From: Palsa-506 sp963836355
Lineage (GTDB): Bacteria; Actinomycetota; Actinomycetes; Streptosporangiales; Streptosporangiaceae
Length of the DNA stretch: 64,000 nucleotides
Direction of reading: 5' to 3'
NCBI GenBank assembly: GCA_963836355.1
Contig: CAWIJO010000006.1
Coordinates: 310,001 to 374,000, forward strand
Position numbers and translations under genes: made by a program
Part shown: positions 50,635 through 59,097 of the stretch, piece after piece
Layout: the number at the start of each line of letters is the position of its first letter
Position numbering within the stretch: position 1 is the stretch's first letter
The notes under the pieces: generated by a model
What the model saw: the letters and a program-made list of their open reading frames with translations, nothing else
The model's database searches: none
What the model was told of the DNA's origin: nothing

Positions 50635-51528
50635 ATGGAGCACACGGATGATCTCTGGCCGCCATTCGGCCCGCAGGCCGCCAGGCATGCCGACCGGGCG
50701 CACCGCCTGCTGCCCGAGCGCGCCGGTGAGCAGCAGGCCCGTGAGCAGACGGTCGCCAGCCGGCCGGGCCGCGACCAGCGAGGCGGTCAGCGCGGCGGCC
50801 AGCAGCGGGGCGGCGGGCGGAGGCGGATCGCGCCCACCTTGTCCCGCGCCGAGATCGTCGACGCGGCCATCGCCATTGCCGACGCGGACGGCGCCGACGC
50901 GGTCAGCATGCGGCGGATCGCGCAGGTGCTGAATTCCGGCACGATGTCGCTGTACTGGCACGTGGCGAACAAGGAGCACCTGCTCGACCTGATGCTGGAC
51001 ACGCTGGTCGGCGAGATCACGATCACCGAGCAGCCCATTGACTGGCGGTCGTTCCTGCAGGCGACGGCGCGGGAGAACCGGGCGATGCTGCTGCGGCACC
51101 GCTGGGTAATGGACTTCATCGGCGGCCGCCCGCCGCTGGGGCCGAACATGATACTCAATACTGAGCGGATGCTGACCGCGCTCGAGGACCTGAACCTCGA
51201 TACCGCCGACGCGATGAACATCCTGATGACGGTCAGCACCTACGTGATGGGCGCCGCGCTCAGGGAACTGCGCGAAATCCGGGCGCAGCGGGACCGGGAG
51301 CAGAGCGGCTTCGACCGGGCCGAAGCGGCCGCGGGCATGGCCGAATGGTGCAGGCGGCTGAAGGCGGACGGCCGATTCTCGCACTTCCTGCGAATCATCG
51401 AGGATCACGTGGATCCGGACGCCGAGGTGACCAGGGACGAGCGGTTCGAGTTCGGCCTCGACTGCGTGCTCGACGGCATCGCGGTGCAACTCGAGCGACT
51501 GTCCAGCAGGACGCCGGGAGCTGAGTGA
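50635..51528 (+). CDS. TetR/AcrR family regulator with long N-terminal tail
   Basis: ATG 50635, about 297 residues. The first ~65 residues form a polar Gln/Arg/Gly-rich tail. The HTH domain then reads LSRAEIVDAAIAIADADG, VSMRRIAQVLNSGTMSLYWH and VANKEHLLDLMLD, followed by a tetracycline-repressor-like ligand domain (MDFIGGRPPLGPNMILNTER to FEFGLDCVLDGIAVQLERL). A perfect operator-like repeat lies 66 bp upstream, and an eight-copy GGAA repeat abuts the start codon. Its stop overlaps the start of the decayed allantoinase gene by 4 bp, hinting that it once regulated ureide use. Confidence 0.9.
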   Translation: MEHTDDLWPPFGPQAARHADRAHRLLPERAGEQQAREQTVASRPGRDQRGGQRGGQQRGGGRRRIAPTLSRAEIVDAAIAIADADGADAVSMRRIAQVLNSGTMSLYWHVANKEHLLDLMLDTLVGEITITEQPIDWRSFLQATARENRAMLLRHRWVMDFIGGRPPLGPNMILNTERMLTALEDLNLDTADAMNILMTVSTYVMGAALRELREIRAQRDREQSGFDRAEAAAGMAEWCRRLKADGRFSHFLRIIEDHVDPDAEVTRDERFEFGLDCVLDGIAVQLERLSSRTPGAE

Positions 51529-52533
51529 GCGGGGAGTTTGACCTGGTCATCCGGGCTGGCCGGGCCATCGTCGACGGAGCAGAGACCGCTTGCGGCATCG
51601 GGGTTACCGGCGGGCGCATCGCGGCCGTCTGGCCGCTAGCACCGGCCAACACCGAGTGGGAGGGATTTGCCTCCGCGACCAGGGCGGCGGTGGCCGGCGG
51701 CATCACGACGCTGGTCGACATGCCGGTGGACAGCGTCCCGGCCACGGTCAGCACCGGCGCCCTCGACATCAAGCGGCGGGCAGCCCGCGGCCAGTGCCAA
51801 GTCGATGTCGGCTTCTGGGGCGATGTTGCCACGGCAATCTGGATCAGCTCGGGGCACTGCACGACTCGGGCGTGCTCGGCTTCAAGTGCTTTCTGGCCGA
51901 CTCGGGGTCCGATGAGTTCCCGCCGGTCGACGGCAGCCAGCTGACCGCGGCGCTGCGCCTGCTGCGCGGGCTGGCCACCCCGCTGCTGGTGCACGCCGAG
52001 AGTGCCGAGGCCGCGGCGGCCAGCCCGCACCGGGGCGGCCGCGGCTACGCCGACTACCTTGCCGCCCACCCAGGCGGGGTGGAAAACCTGGCCGTTGCCC
52101 AGGTCATCGAGGCCGCCCGAGCAACCGGCGGGGGGCTCATATCGTGCACCTGTCGAGTTCCGACGCGCTGCCGATGATCGCGTCGGCCCGCGGTGACGGG
52201 GTCCGGCTGACCGCGGAGACCTGCCCGCACTACCTCACCCTGACCGCCGATGAAATCGCCGACGGCGCGACCGCGGCCAAGTGCAGCCCGCCGGTCCGGG
52301 AGGCGGCCAATCGCGAGCTGCTTTGGGCCGGCCTGCGCGATCAGGTCCTCGGCATGGTGGTTTCCGATCACTCACCGTGTACGGCAGTGATGAAAGAACT
52401 CGGCGCCCGGCATCCGGTCACGCCTTACGACGAGCCCACGCTGACCGGCGTCGTCCGTGGCACCATGCTGCGCGGCAAGCTGACCAGCGAAGGGCGGCCG
52501 GCTGGCCGGCTGCTCAGCAGATCGGCCGGGTAG
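51525..52533 (+). pseudogene. allB: Allantoinase remnant, several lesions
   Basis: The start overlaps the TetR stop (GTGA). Recognisable pieces in at least four frames: FDLVIRAGRAIVDGAETACG and IGVTGGRIAAV; a deletion of about 25-30 residues removes the first metal HxH segment; EGFASATRAAVAGGITTLVD then MPVDSVPATVS; LGALHDSGVLGFKCFLADSG; LLVHAESAEAAA; IVHLSSSDALPMIASARGDG and VRLTAETCPHYLTLTADEIA; MVVSDHSPC; and TLTGVVRGTMLRGKLTSEGR. These are cyclic-amidohydrolase (allantoinase/dihydroorotase) motifs, and the MPxDSxPATV and SDHSPC signatures favour allantoinase. Several frameshifts plus the deletion exclude function. Confidence 0.8.
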
Positions 52534-52589
52534 GCGGCCCCGGGACAGCCGCCCAGGACGGCAGTCACGCGGAGCGGAGGGACAGTTCG

Positions 52590-53357
52590 ATGGAAGGCCC
52601 GGGCACGACTGGGCGATCATCCGCCTCGGCGCGGCGGGAGTGATCACGTCGGCCGAGATCGACACCAGCTTCTTCACCGGGAACCATCCGGAGTCCTGCC
52701 TGGTCGAGGCCGCCGGCTGGGAGGGATACCCGAGTCCGGCCGAACTGACCGGGCCAACGGCCTGCTGGGCTGTGCTGGTGCCCCGTTCGACGCTGGCCGG
52801 TGACGCCCGGAATCAATTCCCGGTATCGGATCCGCGGCGCTACACGCACCTGCGGCTGTCGGTCTTCCCAGACGGCGGGGTGGCCAGGCTGCGGGCCCGT
52901 GGCCACGTCGTGCCCGATCCCCGAGCGCTCGACGGGCTGACAATCGACCTGGCCAGCCAGCGGCATGGCGGCGCGGTGGTGGCCAGCAGCGACGACTTCT
53001 ACACCTCGGCGGGACTGCTGATCCGGCCAGACACGGCGCGGTCCATGGGCGAGGGCTGGGAGACCCGGCGGCGGATTCCGCGGCCTGGCGCCCGCTGCTT
53101 GGCCCACCCGCCTGCAGCCGGACACCAGGCACGTGCTGGCCGTCCCGGTGCTGGCTGACGGTCAGCCGGTGACATCGATCCGACTGAACGCGTTCCCGGA
53201 TGGCGGCATTTCCCGGCTGCAGGTGATCGGCCGGATCACCCCGGCGCCCCGCGTAGCGGCCGGGTACCGGTGGTTCAACGCGCTGCCCGCCGACCAGGCC
53301 GAGCGGTGCCTCGCCAGGGCCGGGCTGCCGGATTACGCGGCTTCGCTGGTGGCGTGA
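52590..53357 (+). pseudogene. alc: Allantoicase remnant
   Basis: Begins internally near 52604 with HDWAIIRLGAAGVITSAEID and TSFFTGNHPESCLVEAAGW, then THLRLSVFPDGGVARLRARG, VVASSDDFYTSAGLLIRPDT and ARSMGEGWETRR: the first of the two allantoicase repeats, part of it in another frame. After a loss of ~50 residues the second repeat ends as VTSIRLNAFPDGGISRLQVI and RCLARAGLPDYAAS. The gene's N-terminus is absent. Allantoicase splits allantoate to ureidoglycolate and urea. With the broken allantoinase it marks a lost ureide-degrading operon. Confidence 0.8.
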
Positions 53358-53471
53358 CGGCGGCCGCTCGGCGCCGGCTGGGCTGATGAGCTACCGCACG
53401 GCGGGGCGCCCGCCGAGGCAATCGCCGTGGTCGCCGGGATGCTGGCCGGCCGCGCGGCAGGATAGCTAGCG

Positions 53472-53888
53472 CTAGGGGCCGTCAACCGGTGCCTCCCTCG
53501 CTGCCGACGGGCGGCCCGAGTACGGCTGCTCGGGCCAAAATGGCCACTCCTCGAAGGCCGAGCAGCGCCCGTCCGGCGCGAACCGGACGATCCACAGGTC
53601 GCGGTACTCCTGCTGGACGGGATCCCCGTACCAGATCTCGACCCGCAGCACGGCGACATCGCGATCGGCAGCGACGAGCTCACGGTCCATCCGGAACACC
53701 TCATCCGGTCCATCGCGTTCCGCCTCCCACAGCCGTTCGATCGCCGGAAGCCCGGCCACAGCATCGTCGTAGGGCGACATGCGGTAGGTCGCGTCCGGCG
53801 TGAATAGGCCGGCCAGCGCGCCGGTTCCCGGGGTGCGCCAGGCTCGCTCGTAAGCGGCGACCCAGCCAATGACCTGATCAGCGTCCAC
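53472..53888 (-). CDS. SnoaL/NTF2-like protein
   Basis: 138 residues from GTG 53888. A compact SnoaL-like domain: VIGWVAAYERAWRTPGTGAL, AGLFTPDATYRMSPYDDAVA, GLPAIERLWEAERDGPDEVF, VAVLRVEIWYGDPVQQEYRD and LWIVRFAPDGRCSAFEEWPF, with W and F residues lining the expected cavity. Ligand and reaction are unknown; such proteins serve as isomerases, hydrolases or binders. It is divergent from the methyltransferase gene 38 bp away. Confidence 0.85.
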   Translation of the reverse strand: MDADQVIGWVAAYERAWRTPGTGALAGLFTPDATYRMSPYDDAVAGLPAIERLWEAERDGPDEVFRMDRELVAADRDVAVLRVEIWYGDPVQQEYRDLWIVRFAPDGRCSAFEEWPFWPEQPYSGRPSAAREAPVDGP

Positions 53889-53926
53889 GCCCAGCTAGCC
53901 TACGGTGCAGGCAGGGAGGAACGCAG

Positions 53927-54667
53927 ATGAGCACGGCAGCCGGCGCAGCACTGTCCTGGTCGCAGATCGCCAGCTGGTACGACCGGCTGCTGGCCGACGG
54001 CAGCCCGCCGCACGAGCTGGCCGTGGCCACCACGCTGCGGCTGGCCGGCGACATCCGCGGCGCACGCGTCCTTGACCTGGCGTGCGGCCAGGGCATCGCC
54101 GCCCGGGCGCTGGCGAAGGCCGGCGCCGCCGCCGTTACCGGGGTGGACGCCACGGTAGAGATGATCGAATCCGCCCGCCGCGGGGAGACGGCCGAGCCGC
54201 TCGGAATCCAGTACCTGGTCGACGACGCGCAGGTCCTCGGGCAGCTGCGCGGCGCCGTCTTCGACCTGGTGACCTGCCAGCTTGCGCTGATGGACATCCC
54301 GGACCTGGCCGCCGCATTGACCGCCGCCGCCGGGGTGCTACGGCCAGGCGGGTCGCTTGTCTTCGTGATCGGGCATCCGTGTTTCCTGGCCCCGGACGCG
54401 GTCACGGTCGAGACCAGCAGCGCGCGGCCGGGGCGGCTGATCACTGATTACCTCACCGAGCGGTTCTGGCGGTCGGCCAATCCGGCGGGAGTACGCCGGG
54501 CCGGCACTTACCATCGCACCCTGAGCAGCTACCTGAACCTCCTGCTGGCCTGCGGATTTGCGCTGGAGGCCGTGGAGGAGCCGGCGGCGAGCGATGCACT
54601 CGCCGGGCAGCAGCCGGTCTACGCCGGGGTGCCGATCTTCTTTGCCGCCCGGGCAGTCCGGCGCTGA
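53927..54667 (+). CDS. Class I SAM-dependent methyltransferase
   Basis: 246 residues from ATG 53927 after AGGGAGGAA. Motif I is VLDLACGQGIAARALAKAGA, followed by VTGVDATVEMIESARR (acidic residue for the ribose), FDLVTCQLALMDIPDLAAAL and LRPGGSLVFVIGHPCFL. The C-terminal part (YHRTLSSYLNLLLACGFALE) is typical of the small-molecule/UbiE-like group. The acceptor is unknown. The next gene starts 57 bp downstream. Confidence 0.93.
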   Translation: MSTAAGAALSWSQIASWYDRLLADGSPPHELAVATTLRLAGDIRGARVLDLACGQGIAARALAKAGAAAVTGVDATVEMIESARRGETAEPLGIQYLVDDAQVLGQLRGAVFDLVTCQLALMDIPDLAAALTAAAGVLRPGGSLVFVIGHPCFLAPDAVTVETSSARPGRLITDYLTERFWRSANPAGVRRAGTYHRTLSSYLNLLLACGFALEAVEEPAASDALAGQQPVYAGVPIFFAARAVRR

Positions 54668-54724
54668 ACTGAGCTACGCGGGCCTGCTGCCGCGGCGGGC
54701 GAGATTGCTGGCAATATCGACTCC

Positions 54725-55477
54725 GTGCGTGAACTCGATCGCCAGGTCACCGTCGAAGCCCTCGCCGCTGTATACCGGAACATCACGGCCGTTGCCGACG
54801 GACTCAGCGAGGCGGAGCTGATGACGGCGACCCGGTGTGCCGGATGGGTAGCCGGCGATCTGCTCTATCACCAGCTGCTGGACGCGCGGCGGGCGCTGCG
54901 GACCTTCGCGAGCCCGGCGGCGGGACCTGCCGATACCGGGGACGTGTCCTACTGGCTGCCGTACTCGCCGCGATCCGGGGATCACTCCGCGCTCGGCGGC
55001 GCGGAGGCGGCGGCGCACGCGCGGCACGTCCGCATCGTGGCCGCCGCCTACCCGCCGGGCGCGCTCGCCTGGGAATGGCGGGAGACGTCCGGCGCGGCCT
55101 GTCGGGCGGCAAGGGCATGCCAACACCGGTTCGTCGCTACCCAAGGTCACGTGCTGCCTGCCGCTGACTTCATCGCGACGCTAGCCGTAGAAGCGGCCAT
55201 CCACTACCTCGACCTGACGGTCGGCATGCCGTCGGCGCCGACTCCGGATGCCGCTTCGCTGGCACTCGTCCGGCGGGTTCTCGACGGGCTGCTCGGTGCT
55301 GGCGGTGCCAGTGGTCCCGGCAGTGCAGGTGGTACCGGCCGCTCTACCGGCGGCCGCGTTCCGGACAGCTGGGATGACCGCAGCTATGCGCTCAAGGGGA
55401 CTGGACGGATCCCGCTGTCCGGCGACGACCGGGCGGCCCTCGCCGCGCTGGCAGACCGGTTTCCGCTTTTCGGCTAG
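54725..55477 (+). CDS. Maleylpyruvate isomerase/mycothiol-dependent family protein
   Basis: 250 residues from GTG 54725. The N-terminal MDMPI/DinB-like bundle shows VYRNITAVADGLSEAELMTA, TRCAGWVAGDLLYHQLLDAR and GHVLPAADFIATLAVEAAIH, where the first HxxxD-like His has become Leu (DLLYHQL retains a nearby His), followed by YLDLTVGMP. The C-terminal half is more variable, with a Gly/Ser-rich insert (LGAGGASGPGSAGGTGRS). These proteins use mycothiol in isomerase or transferase reactions. Substrate unknown; probably cytosolic. Confidence 0.85.
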   Translation: MRELDRQVTVEALAAVYRNITAVADGLSEAELMTATRCAGWVAGDLLYHQLLDARRALRTFASPAAGPADTGDVSYWLPYSPRSGDHSALGGAEAAAHARHVRIVAAAYPPGALAWEWRETSGAACRAARACQHRFVATQGHVLPAADFIATLAVEAAIHYLDLTVGMPSAPTPDAASLALVRRVLDGLLGAGGASGPGSAGGTGRSTGGRVPDSWDDRSYALKGTGRIPLSGDDRAALAALADRFPLFG

Positions 55478-55815
55478 CTCGCTGATCGGATATCTGGGCT
55501 GCTCAGCGTCCGGTCCGAGTGCCGGGCGGCGACTGCGGGCTGGCCTCGAGGGCTGGCCGGACGGGCTGGCCGCGGCTAGCCCGCGCCAGCCCGGAACGAC
55601 TCCAAGCACGGGTGGTGATCGCGGATTGCTTCCAGGAAAGGCGGCGTTCATCAGCCGCAGCAAGTCTCTGCCGAGCGCGATGCGCTGTCCGGTCATTCTG
55701 TCAGAGGGGTGCGCTAGTCTTCAAATACAGATTCGAAATAGATCACCCACAGTGCGAGCAGGCTGTTCCGCTAGCTCTGCGGGGGATCGTGCTAGCCGGT
55801 GCGGAGGTGCGGGCT
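55478..55815. other. Gap before the HNH gene with a TTCAAAT/ATTCGAA inverted repeat
   Basis: About 340 bp without a gene. At 55720-55737 the imperfect inverted repeat TTCAAAT-N4-ATTCGAA occurs in an AT-richer patch and may be the promoter or operator region of the HNH gene. Confidence 0.45.
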
Positions 55816-57549
55816 ATGTGCGTACCGGGCCAGCGGCGCGCGGATCCGGTATCCGGTACTGCGGGCGTTGCCGGCCTGACCCCTGGCGGCGCTGAGCCTG
55901 GGAGGGACGGCGGGCACCTGGCCTCAGCACATGAGGTTCCCTCGTCGGCTGCTGACGCGATGGCGATGGCGCAGGCAGGGCTGGCGTTCCTGGCGTCAGC
56001 TGACGCCGGTTCGCTGCCGACGGTGGCGCAGGCTGATTGCCTGCGGGCGTTAGAGCGTGCCGGGGCGATGCACACCGCGGCGCGAGCGCGGGTGCTGTCG
56101 GCGTTCGCCGACCGACGAGGGTTCGAGGATGACGGGCAGGGGTCCGCGGCTGCATGGCTGCGGTGGCAGGCGCGGATCACGCGGGGCGCGGCGGCGGGCG
56201 CGGTGGGCTGGGCCCGGCGGCTGGCTGCTCATCGCGCGGTTGGCGACGCACTGGCCGCCGGACAGCTGTCCGCGTCGTGGGCGCGGGAGATCTGCGGCTG
56301 GAGCGACCGGCTGCCCGCGGACCGGCGCGCCGACGCGGATGAGGTACTGCTCGGCGCGGCGGCTGGCGGCGCTGAGCTCGCGGATCTGGCCGGGCTGGCG
56401 GAGGAGATGTACCGTCGGTGCGCGCCGCCCGACTGTGACGGCGCTGATGACGGGTTCGCTGACCGATGGCTGCGGCTGGGTGTAACGTTCCGCAGCGCCG
56501 GACGGCTGGAAGGTGACCTGACGCCGCAGTGCACGGCCGCCTTGACGGCGGTGCTGGAGGCGCTGGGTAAGAAGGCCGGCCCCGAGGACGTCCGCACCAG
56601 GGGCCAGCGCGATCATGATGCGCTGGAGGAGGCGTGTCGGCGGCTGATAGCCGCCGGCTGCCTGCCGGAGCGGGCCGGGCAGCCGACGCAAATCCAGCTG
56701 CACATGACACTGGACCAGCTCCGCGGCCTGCCAGACGCCGACGACGCCGAGGCCGCTTGGGCCGCTCGCGGCCCAGCCGCCGCGCCCGGCAGCTCCTGCG
56801 ACGCCAGCATCGTCCCGGTCGTCTCCGGTCATGTCGACCCTGCAGTCCTGGACCTCCTCGCCGAAGCGCTGCGCGACGGACCTGCGTCCCGGTACCCGGA
56901 CTCCCAGCGCCCGGTCCCCCCTGGCCTAGCCAGATTCCCCGCAGCCCCGCAGGCCCCTGGCACCATGAGGTCCGGACTGCCGCTGCGACTGCCACCCACC
57001 ACGAGATCGCCGGGCTGGCCGAGGCCGCCGGGGCCCTGGCCAGGGTCGCCGGGCTGGCTGGGGCTGCTGCCACCGCCAGGCCCGCCCGGCAGACGGGAGG
57101 CTCCCTCGGCCGCAGCGTTCGTCCGGGCCCTCGTGCTCCGGCACGCGGCCGATATGCTATCCGGCCCGGCGGGCCTGGCCGCGTTCCTGCGCACCGGGCT
57201 GCTAGACGGCCCGGCAGCCAGCATCAGCCTGCCACTCGACGTCGGCCGGGCCACCGACGAGATCCCGGCCCACCTGCGTCGTGCCGTAATCGCCCGGGAC
57301 AAACATTGCGGTTTTCCCGGCTGCACGCAGCCGCCGGAGGCATGCCAGGTCCATCACCTGATCCCGAAAGCACAAGGCGGCCCCACCAAACTCGACTGCC
57401 TGATACTGGCCTGCACCTTCCACCACCTGATCGCCGTGCACCGCTGGGGCTGGCAGCTCATCCTGAACCCGGACGGCACCCGCACCGCCATCAACCCCGA
57501 CGGACAACGCGTCCTGCGCAGCCACAGCCCTCCGGCCCGCGCCGCCTGA
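55816..57549 (+). CDS. DUF222/HNH endonuclease family protein (13E12 type)
   Basis: ATG 55816 is a plausible start; the frame extends upstream. About 577 residues. The DUF222 part starts near AMAQAGLAFLASADAGSLPT and includes AAAWLRWQARITRGAAAG, AAGQLSASWAREICGWSDRL and YRRCAPP. The C-terminal HNH module is AVIARDKHCGFPGCTQPPEA, CQVHHLIPKAQGGPTKLDCL and CTFHHLIAVHRWGWQL, with Cys and His for zinc and metal. The linker between 56900 and 57110 is Pro/Leu-rich in this frame, whereas the next frame reads like a normal helical linker (ATHHEIAGLAEAAGALARVA), so two compensating frameshifts are likely. These genes occur in many copies in actinomycetes and may be mobile or selfish. Confidence 0.88.
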   Translation: MCVPGQRRADPVSGTAGVAGLTPGGAEPGRDGGHLASAHEVPSSAADAMAMAQAGLAFLASADAGSLPTVAQADCLRALERAGAMHTAARARVLSAFADRRGFEDDGQGSAAAWLRWQARITRGAAAGAVGWARRLAAHRAVGDALAAGQLSASWAREICGWSDRLPADRRADADEVLLGAAAGGAELADLAGLAEEMYRRCAPPDCDGADDGFADRWLRLGVTFRSAGRLEGDLTPQCTAALTAVLEALGKKAGPEDVRTRGQRDHDALEEACRRLIAAGCLPERAGQPTQIQLHMTLDQLRGLPDADDAEAAWAARGPAAAPGSSCDASIVPVVSGHVDPAVLDLLAEALRDGPASRYPDSQRPVPPGLARFPAAPQAPGTMRSGLPLRLPPTTRSPGWPRPPGPWPGSPGWLGLLPPPGPPGRREAPSAAAFVRALVLRHAADMLSGPAGLAAFLRTGLLDGPAASISLPLDVGRATDEIPAHLRRAVIARDKHCGFPGCTQPPEACQVHHLIPKAQGGPTKLDCLILACTFHHLIAVHRWGWQLILNPDGTRTAINPDGQRVLRSHSPPARAA

Positions 57550-57943
57550 CCGGCGGCGACCGGTCACTGCGCTACGATCTTCCCGGTCAACGATCCGGCC
57601 TGTCCCGGCGCGTCGCGATCCCCAACCGTTGCGCCCGTTGCTGGCGGGATGCCCGTTGCCTGCGTGTCTTTGCTGGACCCGTGACGCGGTAAGAGCGGGC
57701 AGGTCGGCACCTTGGTAGCGACCGAACTGGCGATATTCAGAGCATCGGGCCGCGTGATGGTGTTTGATGAGGCTGGTTGCAGCCGGAAGACTTTTTTCGT
57801 GCAAACGTGACAACGTCTGCCTCATCGGCAGCGGGCTCCCGGGAACAACGGTAGGCCGGCCTTCAGTTAAGTGGCATGTTGCCGCGGGCAACCCGGGATC
57901 CTCATCCGTGGAACCCGGAGATCATTCAAGTAGGAGAGAGTAC
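57550..57943. other. Gap and probable long leader of the cold-shock gene
   Basis: About 390 bp. The last ~150 bp before the cold-shock ATG include a small CTGCC-N5-GGCAG hairpin (near 57818), a GTTGCCGCGGGCAAC inverted repeat (near 57879) and the TAGGAGAGAG ribosome site. Long structured leaders are usual for cold-shock genes. No other gene was seen. Confidence 0.45.
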
Positions 57944-58147
57944 ATGCCTCAGGGCACCGTGAAGTGGTTCAATGCCGACAAGGGCTATGGTTTCATCGCC
58001 CCCGACGATGGCACCGCTGACGTCTTTGTTCACCACTCCGCGATCCAGGCTGACGGTTTCCGCAGTCTTCAGGAGAACCAGCGGGTCGAGTTCACCGCCG
58101 GCCAGGGCCAGAAAGGCCCGCAGGCTGAGCAGGTCCGCCCGCTCTGA
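57944..58147 (+). CDS. Cold-shock protein (CspA family)
   Basis: 67 residues from ATG 57944 with a strong ribosome site. The whole protein is one cold-shock domain: GTVKWFNADKGYGFIAPDDG (RNP-1, KGYGFI) and ADVFVHHSAIQADGF (RNP-2, VFVHH), ending FTAGQGQKGPQAEQVRPL. It binds single-stranded RNA or DNA and acts as an RNA chaperone. A strong hairpin follows 55 bp after the stop. The long leader suggests post-transcriptional control, as in other csp genes. Confidence 0.97.
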   Translation: MPQGTVKWFNADKGYGFIAPDDGTADVFVHHSAIQADGFRSLQENQRVEFTAGQGQKGPQAEQVRPL

Positions 58148-58202
58148 TCTACCTGGCCGCACAATAGCGATAGCCCGCCGCAGGACGGGTTGTCGCGAAC
58201 GG

Positions 58203-58240
58203 GCGCGGGTGACCTGGACCGGGTCACCCGCGCTCTTTGT
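58203..58240 (+). terminator. Probable terminator of the cold-shock gene
   Basis: GCGCGGGTGACC pairs perfectly with GGTCACCCGCGC (12 bp, 7-base loop) and is followed by TCTTTGT. Position and shape fit an intrinsic or L-shaped actinomycete terminator. Confidence 0.75.
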
Positions 58241-58249
58241 CCGGACCGC

Positions 58250-58310
58250 TCTTTCTCTTCACCGGCCGCTCTTCACCGGCCGCTCCTTACCGGCCGCTCT
58301 TCCCTGGGCC
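58250..58310. repeat. Degenerate tandem repeat of CACCGGCCGCTCTT-like units
   Basis: Three to four imperfect 14-15 bp units (CACCGGCCGCTCTT, TACCGGCCGCTCTT) after the cold-shock terminator. Non-coding. Confidence 0.7.
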
Positions 58311-58329
58311 ATCAGTGGCCACGGGCGCG

Positions 58330-58745
58330 GAAGGCCCTGGACTTGGCCCGGTTGCCGCACACCGCTGCGGCCGACTGTCGTCCAGGTCAAGTACGAGCGG
58401 CAGCCGTCGGGCTAACCCGGCCAGGCTCGCGAGGGCTGGATTGCCGGGGTCGCGCCGCATGCGACGCCCGCCCGGCGCACTCTCGTCAGCGACCGGCACC
58501 GCGTTTGTTCGCCGCGATGAGTTCCCGCAGGCCCTCGCGGATCCGGAAATCCGGACAGCGCGATCCTGCTCCTCCGCGGTGACTGGCACGCCGGCCGGCA
58601 GTAGCCATCGATCCCGGAGCCAGCTGGCCAGCTAGCCTGGCATGGCGATCTCGTCCCGGCCGGTCTCGATGCACCGCGGATTGACTAGCTCCGCCAGCCA
58701 GCGCAGCATGCCTGGCGCGGCCGACAGCTGATCGGGCGCGGGAGG
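58330..58745 (-). pseudogene. CGNR regulator remnant (ABATE domain only)
   Basis: Minus strand: LSAAPGMLRWLAELVNPRCI then ETGRDEIAMPG and a stop, LASWLRDRWLLPAGVPVTAE, a frame change to RIREGLRELIAANKRG, then NPALASLAGLARRLPLVLDL. This is the order of the N-terminal ABATE domain of CGNR zinc-finger regulators. An internal stop, a frameshift and the lack of the zinc finger show decay. Compare the intact CGNR gene at 28213. Confidence 0.6.
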
Positions 58746-58799
58746 GCTGGCAGGCGCATGCGCGCGGCGGCGGCGGCAAGCTCCGGCGATCAGCCATCA

Positions 58800-58960
58800 T
58801 GTCCCCAATTGTTCCCGACTGCAAGATTTATATTGTTATGCCAGAAATAGTAACTGACAGATTGCTATAAATCCACAGTAGCTACTTATAGCAGGTTAAT
58901 CGCACAACTATTCCAACATTTGTTATCCGCCAACTCTAATATGCCCGACAGCTCCCGTGA
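58800..58960. other. AT-rich patch upstream of the TPR-sortase genes
   Basis: Roughly 160 bp of strikingly AT-rich sequence (runs such as AAGATTTATATTGTTATG and TTGCTATAAATCC) in a ~70% GC region. No open frame. It may hold promoters for the following genes (59098 onward) or a binding region for AT-selective silencers such as Lsr2, or be acquired DNA. Confidence 0.7.
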
Positions 58961-59097
58961 AATTGCACGCAAGGCACCTTGGCCGTGCTATATATCCATC
59001 GTATCGCTGCTGCCCCGGATTGCGAGGAGGGGAGCATTGTGTTGGCAAAAGCGGTTGCCGCGGGTGCTGGATCTGCCAGGCTGCGAGCTGAGGCAGC

